This document shows, piece by piece, positions 11,487 through 20,282 of a stretch of DNA of 64,000 nt. The translations under genes were made by a program, and so were the position numbers. Under the pieces are notes generated by a model. The model made no database searches. It was not told where the DNA came from and saw only the letters and a program-made list of their open reading frames with translations. The DNA is from Gemmatimonas aurantiaca T-27 (lineage in GTDB: Bacteria; Gemmatimonadota; Gemmatimonadetes; Gemmatimonadales; Gemmatimonadaceae), in contig NC_012489.1 of the NCBI RefSeq assembly GCF_000010305.1, forward strand, positions 2,301,646-2,365,645, in the 5' to 3' direction. Within the stretch, counting starts at the first letter, position 1, and every line of letters starts with the position of its first letter.

Positions 11487-12802
11487 GGGGTGCTCACTTT
11501 GCGTTCGTATTCAGCCAGGTAGCGCACGATCGCGTCGGCCAGTGAGGCCGCCATCTCGGCCTGCTTTTCGGGACTGGTCATGTAGGCCGAGTCGTTGGGA
11601 TTACTGCCAAAGCCAATCTCGACCAGGACCGCCGGCATGAAGGCGGTGACGAGCACGACGAACCCCGCCTGCTTCACTCCGCGGTTGACGCCCGGATGCA
11701 CCGCCTTGAGGCCGCCCTGCACCAACTGCGCGAGGCGACCCGATTCCCGGAGGTGTTCGTTCTGGGCCATGTCCCGGATGATGAATCCCAGTGGATCATC
11801 CCGGCTCGCATCGGCCGTGGTCTCGAATCGGATGGATTCGTTTTCCATGGCGGCCACGCGGCGCTCGTCCTCCGTCTTGGCCTCGGCGAGAAAGTACGTC
11901 TCGTATCCGCGGGCCCCGCCGGGATTCTTCCAGCGGGGATTGGCGGCATTGACGTGAATGGACGCGAACACATCACCCTTCGCCTGATTCGCGATGCGCC
12001 CACGATCGCCGAGGGAGATGAGCGTGTCCGTGGTGCGTGTCATGACCACTTTGACATTCCGCTGCTCGAGCGCCTTGGCGAGCTGCTTGGACACGGCCAG
12101 CGTGATGTTCTTCTCGTAGATCTTGCGCGGCGCACCGATAGGGCCGGACATGCCATTGTCGGGTCCACCGTGTCCGGCGTCGACCACGACGACGTGCTGC
12201 CGCGCGCCACCACCGGGCGAGGTGGTGGTCACCCGCGGCGAGGGCGGCGCATTCGGTGCTGGTGCGCTGCCGGCGGTACTGGCCGCCGTACTGGCCGCCG
12301 TACTGGCGGGAGGTTGCTGCCGAGTGGGCGTCGCACGGGCTGGTGCGGGTTCGGTGCGCGCTCGTGCCGCGACCACCGCAGCAAACCGCCGCAACTCCCC
12401 CTTGTCGGCATCGAACATCACCCCCGCGCCGATGCGCGGCAGCACGTCCACGGCCAAGGTCAGGGGCACATACAACGCCGTTCCCAGACGATACACCCGT
12501 CCGGTCAGCGGCAGCGTGTCCCCCGCGACGATGGCCAACGTGCTACCCGCTTCCAGATCGAGTCCGGTCGTGCCCACTTCGAAGCGATAGCGTGCCGACG
12601 CGCGTTGGCTCACCACCTGACCACCAAGGGCCTCGGCCAGAGCGTCCGCTCGGACGGCGATACCTCCCTCCGGGTGCCGGACGGTGCTCACCGTACGCAC
12701 CCGATCCCCCACGCGTACCGTGAGGGCCTGCGCAGGGGTCGCTGGGGCCGACGGGCCGGCGACCTGCAGGAGCAGCGCGAGGGAGGTCAGCGATACCAGC
12801 AT
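11483..12802 (-). CDS. N-acetylmuramoyl-L-alanine amidase (AmiC type, Amidase_3)
   Basis: 439 residues. The short hydrophobic N-terminus (MLVSLTSLALLLQVAG) is a likely signal peptide. A roughly 120-residue beta-rich domain (about 28-145) resembles the copper-amine-oxidase-N/AMIN-like wall-binding folds. A Pro/Ala/Thr linker (about 150-200) with repeated ASTA units comes next, then the zinc Amidase_3 domain from about 205. The zinc motifs seen are VVDAGHGG, an E in the KIYEKN segment, and ASIHVNAA; VLVEIGFGSN carries the catalytic Glu. It cleaves the amide between MurNAc and L-Ala during cell separation or wall turnover. It lies 2 bp after smpB and overlaps pyrD, an odd mix of functions in one transcript. 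Confidence 0.92.
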   Translation of the reverse strand: MLVSLTSLALLLQVAGPSAPATPAQALTVRVGDRVRTVSTVRHPEGGIAVRADALAEALGGQVVSQRASARYRFEVGTTGLDLEAGSTLAIVAGDTLPLTGRVYRLGTALYVPLTLAVDVLPRIGAGVMFDADKGELRRFAAVVAARARTEPAPARATPTRQQPPASTAASTAASTAGSAPAPNAPPSPRVTTTSPGGGARQHVVVVDAGHGGPDNGMSGPIGAPRKIYEKNITLAVSKQLAKALEQRNVKVVMTRTTDTLISLGDRGRIANQAKGDVFASIHVNAANPRWKNPGGARGYETYFLAEAKTEDERRVAAMENESIRFETTADASRDDPLGFIIRDMAQNEHLRESGRLAQLVQGGLKAVHPGVNRGVKQAGFVVLVTAFMPAVLVEIGFGSNPNDSAYMTSPEKQAEMAASLADAIVRYLAEYERKVSTP

Positions 12803-12804
12803 CG

Positions 12805-13275
12805 TCAGCGGTGCCGCAGGGCGCGGGCGATCTCACGATCGGCGTCGCGGCGCTTGATGTCCTCGCGCCGATCATGCAATTGCTTGCCACGCGCGAGGGC
12901 GATGCGAGTCTTCACGCGACCGTCCTTGAAGTACAGGTCCAGTGGCACGAGGGTGAGCCCCTGTCGCTCGACCGCGCCAATGAGTCGACGAATTTCGCGC
13001 CGATGCAGCAACAGCTTCCGCGTGCGGGTGGGCTCATGGTTGAACATGTTGCCCTGGCCATAGGCACCGATATGCAGGTTCAGCAGAAAAACCTCGCTGT
13101 CCTTCACGATCCCGAAGGCATCGGTCAGGTTCGCGCGTCCATCACGCAGGGCCTTCACTTCGGTGCCGGTCAGCACGATGCCCGCTTCCCACGTCTCGAG
13201 AATCTCGTAGTCGTGTCGCGCACGCTTGTTCCGCGCAATCAGCTCGTTCTGTTCGTCGGTGTCCTTGGTTGCCAT
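12805..13275 (-). CDS. smpB: SsrA-binding protein SmpB
   Basis: 156 residues with the SmpB OB-fold motifs [32 protein letters not shown] and [18 protein letters not shown], and a basic C-terminal tail ending in [14 protein letters not shown]. It delivers tmRNA to stalled ribosomes. No tmRNA gene was recognised nearby. It appears to head the smpB-amidase-pyrD-pyrF series. Confidence 0.96.
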   Translation of the reverse strand: MATKDTDEQNELIARNKRARHDYEILETWEAGIVLTGTEVKALRDGRANLTDAFGIVKDSEVFLLNLHIGAYGQGNMFNHEPTRTRKLLLHRREIRRLIGAVERQGLTLVPLDLYFKDGRVKTRIALARGKQLHDRREDIKRRDADREIARALRHR

Positions 13276-13343
13276 ACGCGTGGTAACGTAATCGCTGGAG
13301 CGCTGTGAAGGCGGTCAAGGTGTGAGGATCACGATTTACGGCG

Positions 13344-13372
13344 TTGACTTCCGCGCCGCGGCTGGCCATTCT
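13344..13372 (+). promoter_or_regulatory. candidate sigma-70 promoter of tRNA-Leu
   Basis: TTGACT (5/6 to the -35 consensus), a 17-bp spacer and CATTCT (3/6 to -10), ending 40 bp before the tRNA. The -10 is weak, so this is a candidate only. Confidence 0.35.
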
Positions 13373-13412
13373 TCTCGCCCTGCCGCTCCCTAGCCACATC
13401 GGGTGCGGATCT

Positions 13413-13496
13413 GCCGGAGTGGTGGAATTGGTAGACGCGCTGCGTTCAGGGCGCAGTGTCCGCAAGGACGTGCCGGTTCGAGTCCGGCCTTCGGCA
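13413..13496 (+). tRNA. tRNA-Leu (anticodon CAG)
   Basis: 84 nt with a long variable arm, as expected for a class II tRNA. The acceptor arm GCCGGAG pairs with CTTCGGC (one G-T), and discriminator A73 follows. The anticodon stem CTGCG/CGCAG encloses loop TTCAGGG, giving anticodon CAG. The T-arm contains GGTTCGAGTCC. The 3' CCA is not encoded (CCT follows). Confidence 0.95.
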
Positions 13497-13549
13497 CCTC
13501 GCGTCTCCTGCTCGTGCTGAGCGAGTATGGAGTTCGGTAGTTGAGATTC

Positions 13550-13592
13550 GACAAACGGGCCATGGTGCTAACGCATCCATGGCCCGTTTGTC
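13550..13592 (+). terminator. perfect 16-bp hairpin downstream of tRNA-Leu
   Basis: GACAAACGGGCCATGG, an 11-nt loop, then CCATGGCCCGTTTGTC, all 16 pairs matched. GTTTACC follows on the plus strand. It can end the tRNA transcript and, read from the other side, the minus-strand gene ending at 13625. The U-run is short. Confidence 0.65.
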
Positions 13593-13624
13593 GTTTACCC
13601 CGTTCGCCGTCTGCCGGTCCGCGC

Positions 13625-14158
13625 CTAGTGCCTCAGCGCCGAGGGCCGGACATCCTCCGGAAGCGCGGCGTCGCCAAAGGCGGCCCGGAGTGCCTCATTG
13701 AGGCCACCGCGATGTTGATGCACCACCTCGGTCGCGCGCTGCAGGTCGTCAAACGACGGGTTGGATGCTCCTGCCCCCTCGAGCAACACCCGCGCCAGCC
13801 GGGCTGCCGGCACGTCGGTGCTGCCGCGCACGGCCAGAGCGGCGGTATAGGCGCGCCACCGGGCATTCCACTCCCGGCCGGCCTCCGCGTTCTGCCGGGC
13901 TTCACTGGCGATCATCGGCGCAAGCTGGTGCGCCACATCGGCCGCCGTGCGGTCATCGAGTGCGTCCCGATCGGCGACAATCAGTCCCACCGCTCGACGC
14001 ACAAAGGCCAGCTCCCGCCCCGCGCGGGAGGCCTCACCGGTCAACTCACTCAGCCAGCGCAGGTGCGCCGGATCCGGGTCACGGAGGACGTGGCTCAGGT
14101 AAATCGCCACACGACGGCGGCGGTCACGGGCCGCCTGCCAATCACTCCAGAACCCCAT
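13625..14158 (-). CDS. hypothetical protein, helical
   Basis: 177 residues that I do not recognise. It is Ala/Arg-rich and looks entirely helical, with no signal peptide, membrane segment or metal motif. It begins MGFWSDWQAARDRRRR, and a recurring Arg/Asp pattern suggests a soluble cytosolic protein. It lies 8 bp after the Rrf2 regulator gene on the same strand, so the two are probably co-transcribed. Codon use looks like that of its neighbours. Confidence 0.6.
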   Translation of the reverse strand: MGFWSDWQAARDRRRRVAIYLSHVLRDPDPAHLRWLSELTGEASRAGRELAFVRRAVGLIVADRDALDDRTAADVAHQLAPMIASEARQNAEAGREWNARWRAYTAALAVRGSTDVPAARLARVLLEGAGASNPSFDDLQRATEVVHQHRGGLNEALRAAFGDAALPEDVRPSALRH

Positions 14159-14166
14159 CGCGCGTG

Positions 14167-14658
14167 TCAGGGCTGCAGGATGGGCAATCCACCGGGGATC
14201 GACGGGGCCACGTAATGCGGCACCCCGACACGATCCCGCACCACGGACTCGTCGGCGAGCAGATCACTCAGCTTCACGCCTTCCAGCACTTCGTCGATCC
14301 GCTGTTGCAACAGCATCCAGACTGGACGGATGCTGCAGTTCTCCGACTCCGAGCACCGACCGGCGTCCACGGGATGGCTCACACAGTGGAGGTCGAACGT
14401 CGTGAGTTCGGATGCCTGAATGACATCACGCACCGAGATCTCGCTGGGCTTGCGAGCCAGCATATAGCCGCCTCGCGCACCACGCGTGCTGTTCACGATC
14501 CCTGCGCGACGCATCCGGAGCAGGATCTGCTCGACGTAATCGCCCGGCAGTCGCTCGCGAGTGGCCACATCGCGTCCAGTGACTGGTCCCGTCTCTCCAC
14601 GGCGCGCCAGATGCAAGGCGCAGATCAGCCCATACTCGGCCCACGTTGTAATCCGCAT
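14167..14658 (-). CDS. Rrf2-family transcriptional regulator with three cysteines
   Basis: 163 residues. A winged helix at about 1-80 (MRITTWAEYGLICALHLAR, then LPGDYVEQILLRMRRAGIV and the wing STRGARGGYML) is typical of Rrf2 proteins. Cys92, Cys102 and Cys108 have almost the spacing of the Fe-S ligands of IscR (92, 98, 104), so a redox- or iron-sensing cluster is likely. No isc/suf operon adjoins it; the only Fe-S gene in the window is the IscA-type gene at 29.3 kb. A 13-bp palindrome lies 25 bp upstream of the start. Confidence 0.88.
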   Translation of the reverse strand: MRITTWAEYGLICALHLARRGETGPVTGRDVATRERLPGDYVEQILLRMRRAGIVNSTRGARGGYMLARKPSEISVRDVIQASELTTFDLHCVSHPVDAGRCSESENCSIRPVWMLLQQRIDEVLEGVKLSDLLADESVVRDRVGVPHYVAPSIPGGLPILQP

Positions 14659-14682
14659 ATGTCGAGTCTAGGCCTCGGGGGC

Positions 14683-14695
14683 CCTTGAAACAAGG
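14683..14695. promoter_or_regulatory. candidate Rrf2 operator palindrome
   Basis: CCTTG-AAA-CAAGG, a perfect 5-bp inverted repeat in the 58-bp gap between aspA and the Rrf2 gene, 25 bp before the Rrf2 start codon. Autoregulation is common in this family; binding here is inferred. Confidence 0.35.
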
Positions 14696-14716
14696 CATCG
14701 CCGGGGTTCCGCGCCC

Positions 14717-16141
14717 TCAGCCTGCCGCCACCGATCCGTGTTTTCCACTCGGCACGCCGATCTCGGTCATGCGGCGCAGGTTCAGGACTTCGTCCACTTG
14801 ATCGGCCGGCAAGACCCCTTCCCGCCGCACCAGATCGCGGATCAACACCCCTTCTTTCACCGAGCGCTTGGCGAGCTCGGCCGCAGCAGCATACCCGATT
14901 TGCGGCATGAGGGCGGTGGCCAGCGCCGCGGAACGCTCCACCCAGTATTGACACATCGCTTCATGCGCCTCGATGCCCCGCACACAGCGCTCGGTGAGCG
15001 TGTTCATGGCATTGGTGAGGATCTGCATGGACAGCAGCACGTTGTGCGCAATCACCGGCATCATGACGTTCAATTCGAGCTGTCCATGTTCCGCAGCCAT
15101 GGTGACGGTGGTGTCGCACCCGATCACCTGGAAACACACCTGGTTCACCATCTCCGGGATGGAGGGATTGATCTTCCCGGGCATGATGCTCGAACCTGGC
15201 TGCACTGCCGGCAAGACGATCTCGTCGAGCCCTGTGCGCGGTCCGGAGACCATCAGCCGCAAGTCACTGACGATCTTGGACAGCTCGATGGCGAGCCCGC
15301 GCAGTGCGCCACTGAACGCCGCGGCGTCTCCCATGCTTTGCATGAGCTGGATGCGATCCTGCCCCTCCCGCAGTGAGGCAATGCCACTGATGCCCCGTAG
15401 GTGCTGCACCATGAGAGCAGGATAGGCCGGCTCCACCGTGACGCCCGTGCCGACGGCCGACCCACCGATGCCGAGATCGTTGAGATAGTCCGCGGCCTCG
15501 TGAAGACGCCTGCGACACCGTGCCAGCGATCCGGCGTACGCGGCAAATTCCTGCCCCAGCCGAATCGGCATCGCGTCCTGCAGGTGGGTGCGTCCGGCCT
15601 TCACGATGTGATCGAACACCGACGCCCGTTCGCTGAGGGCTTCTTCAAGCCCCTGCACCGCGTCCGACAGTCCCGGAAGCTGGCGCAGGATGGCCAGCCG
15701 GATATTGGTGGGAATCGTGTCGTTGGTGCTCTGCGCCATGTTCACATGGTCATTCGGATGCACCGGCGCATACCGTCCACGCGCACTGCCAAGCAGTTCA
15801 TTCGCGCGATTGGCCAGTACTTCGTTGACGTTCATGTTGTGCGACGTGCCGGCGCCCGCCTGATACGGATCGACCACAAATTGCTCGCGATGCTGGCCGG
15901 CCAGCACTTCGTCGGCCGCCGCCACGATGGCGTTCGCGCGCTCGGCATCGAGCCGTCCGGTTTCCCGGTGCGTCAGCGCGGCGGCCTTCTTGATCCACAC
16001 CTGCGCGACAACGAAAGGCTCGAGCGGCCGCAGTCCGCTGATGGCGAAGTTCTGTACCGCACGCAGCGTCTGCACGCCGTACAGCGCATCGGACGGTACG
16101 GCGAGCTCGCCGAGTGGGTCCTTCTCGATTCTCGTGGTCAT
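14717..16141 (-). CDS. aspA: aspartate ammonia-lyase
   Basis: 474 residues of the fumarase/aspartase superfamily. The signature GSSIMPGKINP (Ile instead of the Val usual in class II fumarases) favours aspartase. So do GAGTSHNMNVNEV, the threonine-rich QSTNDTIPTN and the GRTHLQDAMPI segment. It splits L-aspartate to fumarate and ammonia. I chose ATG 16141, not the frame opening at 16165, because GGGAGG sits 5 bases upstream. A dual fumarase/aspartase role cannot be excluded. It is 36 bp after a lipoprotein gene and precedes the Rrf2 gene. Confidence 0.88.
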   Translation of the reverse strand: MTTRIEKDPLGELAVPSDALYGVQTLRAVQNFAISGLRPLEPFVVAQVWIKKAAALTHRETGRLDAERANAIVAAADEVLAGQHREQFVVDPYQAGAGTSHNMNVNEVLANRANELLGSARGRYAPVHPNDHVNMAQSTNDTIPTNIRLAILRQLPGLSDAVQGLEEALSERASVFDHIVKAGRTHLQDAMPIRLGQEFAAYAGSLARCRRRLHEAADYLNDLGIGGSAVGTGVTVEPAYPALMVQHLRGISGIASLREGQDRIQLMQSMGDAAAFSGALRGLAIELSKIVSDLRLMVSGPRTGLDEIVLPAVQPGSSIMPGKINPSIPEMVNQVCFQVIGCDTTVTMAAEHGQLELNVMMPVIAHNVLLSMQILTNAMNTLTERCVRGIEAHEAMCQYWVERSAALATALMPQIGYAAAAELAKRSVKEGVLIRDLVRREGVLPADQVDEVLNLRRMTEIGVPSGKHGSVAAG

Positions 16142-16177
16142 GTCGGCCTCCCGAGCACCGCGCACGTGGCGCAGCGC

Positions 16178-16987
16178 TCAGGGAATGGAGAGCGTGGTGT
16201 CGATCGTGGAAACGATGTGCAGCAGGGTGGTGTTGTTGAGCACCTTCTCGTTCGTGCGCCACCGCGTCAGCACCATCGACCGACGACTGGCCGGGCTGGC
16301 CATCAACACCGCGACACCATTGGCAGGAATGTCGACCGTGCCATCGTCGCGCAGCGCGCAGTAGATCTGCTCGGTCACCGACGTGTTGGCATTGGCATAC
16401 CGCAGCGAAAGAATGATGGCGGACGTGGAGTCGCTCGTGCCATTCCAGCGAATCGGCAGCACCTGTCCCGCCACCAGCGCCGGCACCGGCTCGGGGATGA
16501 TGGGCTCCGCCAGCTTGACGCTGATGGTGGAGGCCGGGAACGAGCTGCCCTCTCCCGGAATGGTGATCAGTGCTTCTTCACCGCGCGTATACGTGAACGG
16601 CGTGGCCTCGGGCGTGGCATATCGCTGCAAGGTGGTGTTGAAAGGCAGCGAGAGGCTCTGCGTCCCCACGGCCAGGGCCACCGACTCCCCGGCGCGGAAT
16701 TGTCCGCGGACCGTCGTCGTGGTGGTATCCACACTCGCGTACACACACTGATCCGACTGCTGCAGCAGACTGTTGGGAATCGACACCGACGACGCATCGA
16801 ACACGACCATCGTCGCCGAAGCTCTTCCCTGCGTGGCGCTCAGATTGCGGGCCGAGATACTGATGGCGCCGAACCGGTCGTTGCCCACGGAACTGTCGGT
16901 GAGCGAATTGCAGCCGCTCACAGACGCCACTGCGCCAAGGAGCGCAGCCGTCAGAGCCGAGGGAAATCGTATGATCGAGGGGCGCAT
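16178..16987 (-). CDS. putative outer-surface lipoprotein of unknown function
   Basis: 269 residues from ATG 16987. The N-terminus MRPSIIRFPSALTAALLGAV leads to the lipobox SVSGC (Cys26). The mature part is Ser/Thr-rich and beta-rich with no known catalytic motif. Sections such as SISARNLSATQGRASATM and VLPIRWNGTSDSTSAI suggest Ig-like or jelly-roll folds. The frame is open to 17137, but the extra residues overlap the MBL hydrolase gene and lack a signal sequence. Likely anchored in the outer membrane or periplasm. Function unknown. Confidence 0.65.
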   Translation of the reverse strand: MRPSIIRFPSALTAALLGAVASVSGCNSLTDSSVGNDRFGAISISARNLSATQGRASATMVVFDASSVSIPNSLLQQSDQCVYASVDTTTTTVRGQFRAGESVALAVGTQSLSLPFNTTLQRYATPEATPFTYTRGEEALITIPGEGSSFPASTISVKLAEPIIPEPVPALVAGQVLPIRWNGTSDSTSAIILSLRYANANTSVTEQIYCALRDDGTVDIPANGVAVLMASPASRRSMVLTRWRTNEKVLNNTTLLHIVSTIDTTLSIP

Positions 16988-17030
16988 GACAAATCCGAGA
17001 AAAGAGCGCGGAACCCTGATGCGACCGCAG

Positions 17031-17702
17031 TCAGGCCCCGATGGGCCTGGCGGCCCCGCGCAGGAAGGGATTGGACAGACGTTCCTGCCCGATCGTGGTA
17101 GTAACACCATGACCCGGCAATACCCGAGTTCCGTCATCGAGCGTGGTGATGCGCATCAGTGACGCCTGCATCGCCCGGGGATCACACAACGGCAGATCCG
17201 TGCGCCCGATAGACCCGGCAAAGACCAGATCGCCGGAGATACACAGCCCATGTCCCAGGAATGCCACATGTCCCGGCGCATGCCCAGGCACATGCCACAC
17301 CTCGAACTGGAACCGCCCCAGCGAAACAACCGAACCTTCGGCCAGCGGTTCGGTGGCTCCCGTGGGCGTCTCGATGCTGATACCCCAGCGAGCCGCACTG
17401 GTCGCAGCATTCCCGTAGAGCGGCAGGTCCAGCGGGTGCAGCCACACCGGCACGGGGCGCTCCCGCAGCAGCGGCGCCACCGCGCCGACGTGATCGAAGT
17501 GGGCGTGCGTAAGCCAGATCGCCTCCAGCGTACAACCCGTCGCATCCACGGCGGCAAGCAATCGCTCGACCTCGTCGCCTGGATCGACCAGCACGGCCTT
17601 GCCACTCGCGGGATCCGCCAACAACCAGCAGTTCTCCTCCAGTGGCCCCACCGTGAGCTGCTGCACCTTCAACGTGTCAGAGCCTGACGGCACCGCACTC
17701 AT
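17031..17702 (-). CDS. MBL-fold metallo-hydrolase (glyoxalase II-like)
   Basis: 223 residues. The binuclear zinc motif is THAHFDH (about 64-70), with further ligands in [24 protein letters not shown] and VLPGHG. The length and the N-terminal [17 protein letters not shown] match the YcbL/glyoxalase II-like thioester-hydrolase group; no C-terminal GloB substrate domain is present. The substrate is unknown. The ATG at 17702 overlaps the trxB stop (ATGA), so it is translationally coupled to thioredoxin reductase. Confidence 0.88.
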   Translation of the reverse strand: MSAVPSGSDTLKVQQLTVGPLEENCWLLADPASGKAVLVDPGDEVERLLAAVDATGCTLEAIWLTHAHFDHVGAVAPLLRERPVPVWLHPLDLPLYGNAATSAARWGISIETPTGATEPLAEGSVVSLGRFQFEVWHVPGHAPGHVAFLGHGLCISGDLVFAGSIGRTDLPLCDPRAMQASLMRITTLDDGTRVLPGHGVTTTIGQERLSNPFLRGAARPIGA

Positions 17703-18730
17703 GCCGAGTGCCCACCAGGTGCGGTGCTGATCGTCGACTCGCCCGTTTCCAATACCGGCGACTCACCGATTCCGTGATGCGCCAACCAGCGCTCCGCCTC
17801 CAATGCTGCCATGCATCCGGTACCGGCCGACGTGATCGCCTGGCGGTAGTAGTCATCGATCACGTCACCGGCGGCAAACACCCCATCCACGGTCGTCGCG
17901 GTGCGCCACGGCGCCACCTTGATGTACCCGTGCTCGGTGGTCTCCAACTGACCGTTCAGGAAACGGGTGTTGGGTGTGTGCCCGATGGCCACGAACAGAC
18001 CACCCGCTTCGAGTTCACTGGTCGCGCCGGTGCTGACGTCTTCGAGACGCACACCGGTGATGAAATCGCTGCCCACCACCTCGGTGACACGGCTGTTCCA
18101 GATCACACGCACCTTGGGATGCGTGAGCACCCGATTCGCCATGACCTTGGACGCACGGAAGCTGTCGCGGCGATGCACGATCACCACTTCACTCGCGAAC
18201 TTGGTGAGATACATGGCCTCTTCCATAGCGGTATCTCCACCTCCCACCACGATCAGTCGCTTCTGCCGATAGAACGGCATGGCACCATCACATACCGCAC
18301 ACGCCGACACACCGCCGCCGGACTGCGCGAGACGCATTTCGCTCTCCAGTCCGATCCACTTGGCAGCGGCGCCCGTGGCCACGATCACGGTGTGTGCCGT
18401 AAGCGGCTCGGCATAGTTCGGCGTGATGCGGAACGGGCGCTGCGAGAAGTCGACCGACTTGACCAGCTCGGAAACGACGCGCGCTCCATGGTGCACCGCC
18501 TGCGCCTTGATGCGATCCATCAGCTCCGGACCGCTCACGGCTTCGGGAAATCCCGGAAAGTTTTCGATGTCGGTGGTGAGCATGAGCTGTCCACCTGGCA
18601 GCTCAGTACCGACCGGTTCCCCTTCGAACACCAGCGGATTGAGATTGGCGCGGGCAGCGTAGATGGCGGCCGTCCAGGCGGCCGGGCCGCTGCCGATGAT
18701 GACGAGATTTTCGGTGCGCGTATCGGTCAT
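17699..18730 (-). CDS. trxB: thioredoxin-disulfide reductase
   Basis: 343 residues. The FAD motif [19 protein letters not shown] begins at residue 9. The redox-active CAVC is at Cys144-Cys147, followed by the NADPH motif [12 protein letters not shown]. The FAD-binding [21 protein letters not shown] lies near the end. It reduces thioredoxin with NADPH. The frame extends to 18841, but ATG 18730 places the FAD motif correctly. A gap of 26 bp follows the orphan Rossmann gene, and it overlaps the MBL hydrolase gene by 4 bp. Confidence 0.96.
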   Translation of the reverse strand: MTDTRTENLVIIGSGPAAWTAAIYAARANLNPLVFEGEPVGTELPGGQLMLTTDIENFPGFPEAVSGPELMDRIKAQAVHHGARVVSELVKSVDFSQRPFRITPNYAEPLTAHTVIVATGAAAKWIGLESEMRLAQSGGGVSACAVCDGAMPFYRQKRLIVVGGGDTAMEEAMYLTKFASEVVIVHRRDSFRASKVMANRVLTHPKVRVIWNSRVTEVVGSDFITGVRLEDVSTGATSELEAGGLFVAIGHTPNTRFLNGQLETTEHGYIKVAPWRTATTVDGVFAAGDVIDDYYRQAITSAGTGCMAALEAERWLAHHGIGESPVLETGESTISTAPGGHSA

Positions 18731-18756
18731 GGCTGCAAAAAGAAGGAATCGCGCGT

Positions 18757-19527
18757 TCAGTCGAGGGCCAGTACGCCGAGCGCGCCGTGACAATGGGACA
18801 TGGTGCCGACGAGTACGCGGCACGGGCCTTCCCCGCCCCACGCACTCACACGCACATCGGCCTCGGCGATCGCGGCGGCATCGATCATCCCGACGCCGTA
18901 CGTGCGATGTACGCAGTGAAAACTAACTGCTCCGCGAAGCGTCGGCCGGCGCGGTTCGCCCGGAACAGCGCTAGCCACGGTGGGGATCCGACCGATGGCC
19001 ACGGGCATGCTCCAGTCGCGGGGTGCCTTGATCGCCGGACAACTGGCCGGTTCGATGCAATTGACCGGACACATCCAGGTGGCAAAGGACACGTAGTGCC
19101 GCCCATCCGGCGCTGCCCGCTGCCATGGTGTTTCGGGATCCACATCGAGCGGATCAACGCGCATGCCGCGTCCTGGCCAGCGGGCAGCCGCGCGCCGCAT
19201 GAGCCAGTCGAGGCACACGTGTGGCATGAGCGGTGACGGGACCATGGCATCCTGACGAAGCGCTGTTGGTCCTTCGTCGAGCCATTCGTCGAGGAAGTCG
19301 TCCCATGCGGCCACCCGCAGTCGCACGGGGAGCTCGCCGTAAGCGCCTTCGTGCATGCGCGTCGCTACGGTGCAATCCGCATTCCGATCCACCACCACCA
19401 CCTCGTGCACCTGCAGCGCACCACGCGCGTGCGCGCGGCCGATCTGCTGCGTGTACCAGCTACCGTAACAGCCACCACCGATCACGATGATGCGGCCGAA
19501 GACGAGCGGTGAATCCCCACGCGGCAT
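18757..19527 (-). CDS. unidentified Rossmann-like protein with cysteine cluster
   Basis: 256 residues I cannot assign to a family. The N-terminus [19 protein letters not shown] then [10 protein letters not shown] looks like a dinucleotide-binding beta-alpha-beta unit (glycine loop 16-22, acidic end of the second strand near 47). The middle holds [13 protein letters not shown] (Cys153, Cys157, Cys163), a spacing that could bind an Fe-S cluster or zinc. Further Cys are at 20, 52, 105, 205, 236 and 246, with several His nearby (FHCVH, SHCHG). No signal peptide. It lies between an SDR gene and trxB on one strand, so a redox role is plausible. A metal-bound NAD(P) protein is inference. Confidence 0.6.
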   Translation of the reverse strand: MPRGDSPLVFGRIIVIGGGCYGSWYTQQIGRAHARGALQVHEVVVVDRNADCTVATRMHEGAYGELPVRLRVAAWDDFLDEWLDEGPTALRQDAMVPSPLMPHVCLDWLMRRAAARWPGRGMRVDPLDVDPETPWQRAAPDGRHYVSFATWMCPVNCIEPASCPAIKAPRDWSMPVAIGRIPTVASAVPGEPRRPTLRGAVSFHCVHRTYGVGMIDAAAIAEADVRVSAWGGEGPCRVLVGTMSHCHGALGVLALD

Positions 19528-19544
19528 CGTCGCGCTCGTCCGGC

Positions 19545-20279
19545 TCAGCGCCGCAGGTGGCGTCCGCCGTCGACACGCAGCACTTCGCCCGTGACGTAGG
19601 TGGCGTCCACCAGATAGTGAATGGCGTGCACCACATCATCGGGTGTGCCACTGCGGGCCAACGGTACATCGGCGAGAAAGCGCTGCAAGGCCGCGTCGCT
19701 CATGTGATCGGGTGCGAGTACCAGTCCTGGTGCGACGGCATTCACGCGAATGCGCGGGGCAAGCGCGGCGGCCATCGTGCTGACCAGTGTAGTCACCGCG
19801 GCCTTGGTGACCTGATGCGGAATGAGGTCGGGGTACAGCGTTTCGAACGCGAGATGATCCGACATCTGCACGATCACACCGCCATCACGCAGCAGCGGCG
19901 CCGCGGCCTGCATGAGAAAAAACGGGGCGCGCAGGTTCACCGCTTCGGTATGCGCCCATTGTGCTGGCGTCACCGCATCGAATGCGACGAACTCCATCAC
20001 CGACGCCGAACTCACGACGACATCGAGCGCACCAAAATGCCCCCGCGCCGCTTCCACGATGCGCGCCGGTGCGTCGGGCTCGCGCAAATCCCCCTGCACG
20101 ATCTCGACCCGCACGCCGTACTCCTGCATGAGCTGCGCGGCCAGGCTCGCCGCGGCTTCCGGCGATTGCCCATGATGCACCAACACATCGTAGCCGCGCG
20201 ATGCCATGCCGCGCACAATGGCCGCTCCCACACGTCGTGCGCCGCCAGTCACCAATGCCGTGCGACGCGCGACGTTCAT
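19545..20279 (-). CDS. SDR-family oxidoreductase (pteridine reductase-like)
   Basis: 244 residues. The cofactor motif TGGARRVGAAI (about 11-21), with Arg-Arg, resembles FolM/PTR1 pteridine reductases and suggests NADPH. Other SDR landmarks are present but changed: the NNAG/NNAS motif reads SSAS near 91, Ser140 is present, and the YxxxK position reads HQVTK, so the catalytic Tyr is His155 while Lys159 remains. The C-terminal VTGEVLRVDGGRHL is normal. It may use another acid (Tyr149 is close) or be a non-classical SDR. It is 3 bp after the PHP gene and 17 bp before the cysteine-cluster gene. Confidence 0.82.
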   Translation of the reverse strand: MNVARRTALVTGGARRVGAAIVRGMASRGYDVLVHHGQSPEAAASLAAQLMQEYGVRVEIVQGDLREPDAPARIVEAARGHFGALDVVVSSASVMEFVAFDAVTPAQWAHTEAVNLRAPFFLMQAAAPLLRDGGVIVQMSDHLAFETLYPDLIPHQVTKAAVTTLVSTMAAALAPRIRVNAVAPGLVLAPDHMSDAALQRFLADVPLARSGTPDDVVHAIHYLVDATYVTGEVLRVDGGRHLRR

Positions 20280-20282
20280 GGG

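Noticed and set aside
15401-17101. 566-codon plus-strand open frame
   Set aside because: Antisense to aspA and the lipoprotein gene; Arg/His/Gly-rich filler typical of GC-rich genomes, no motif.
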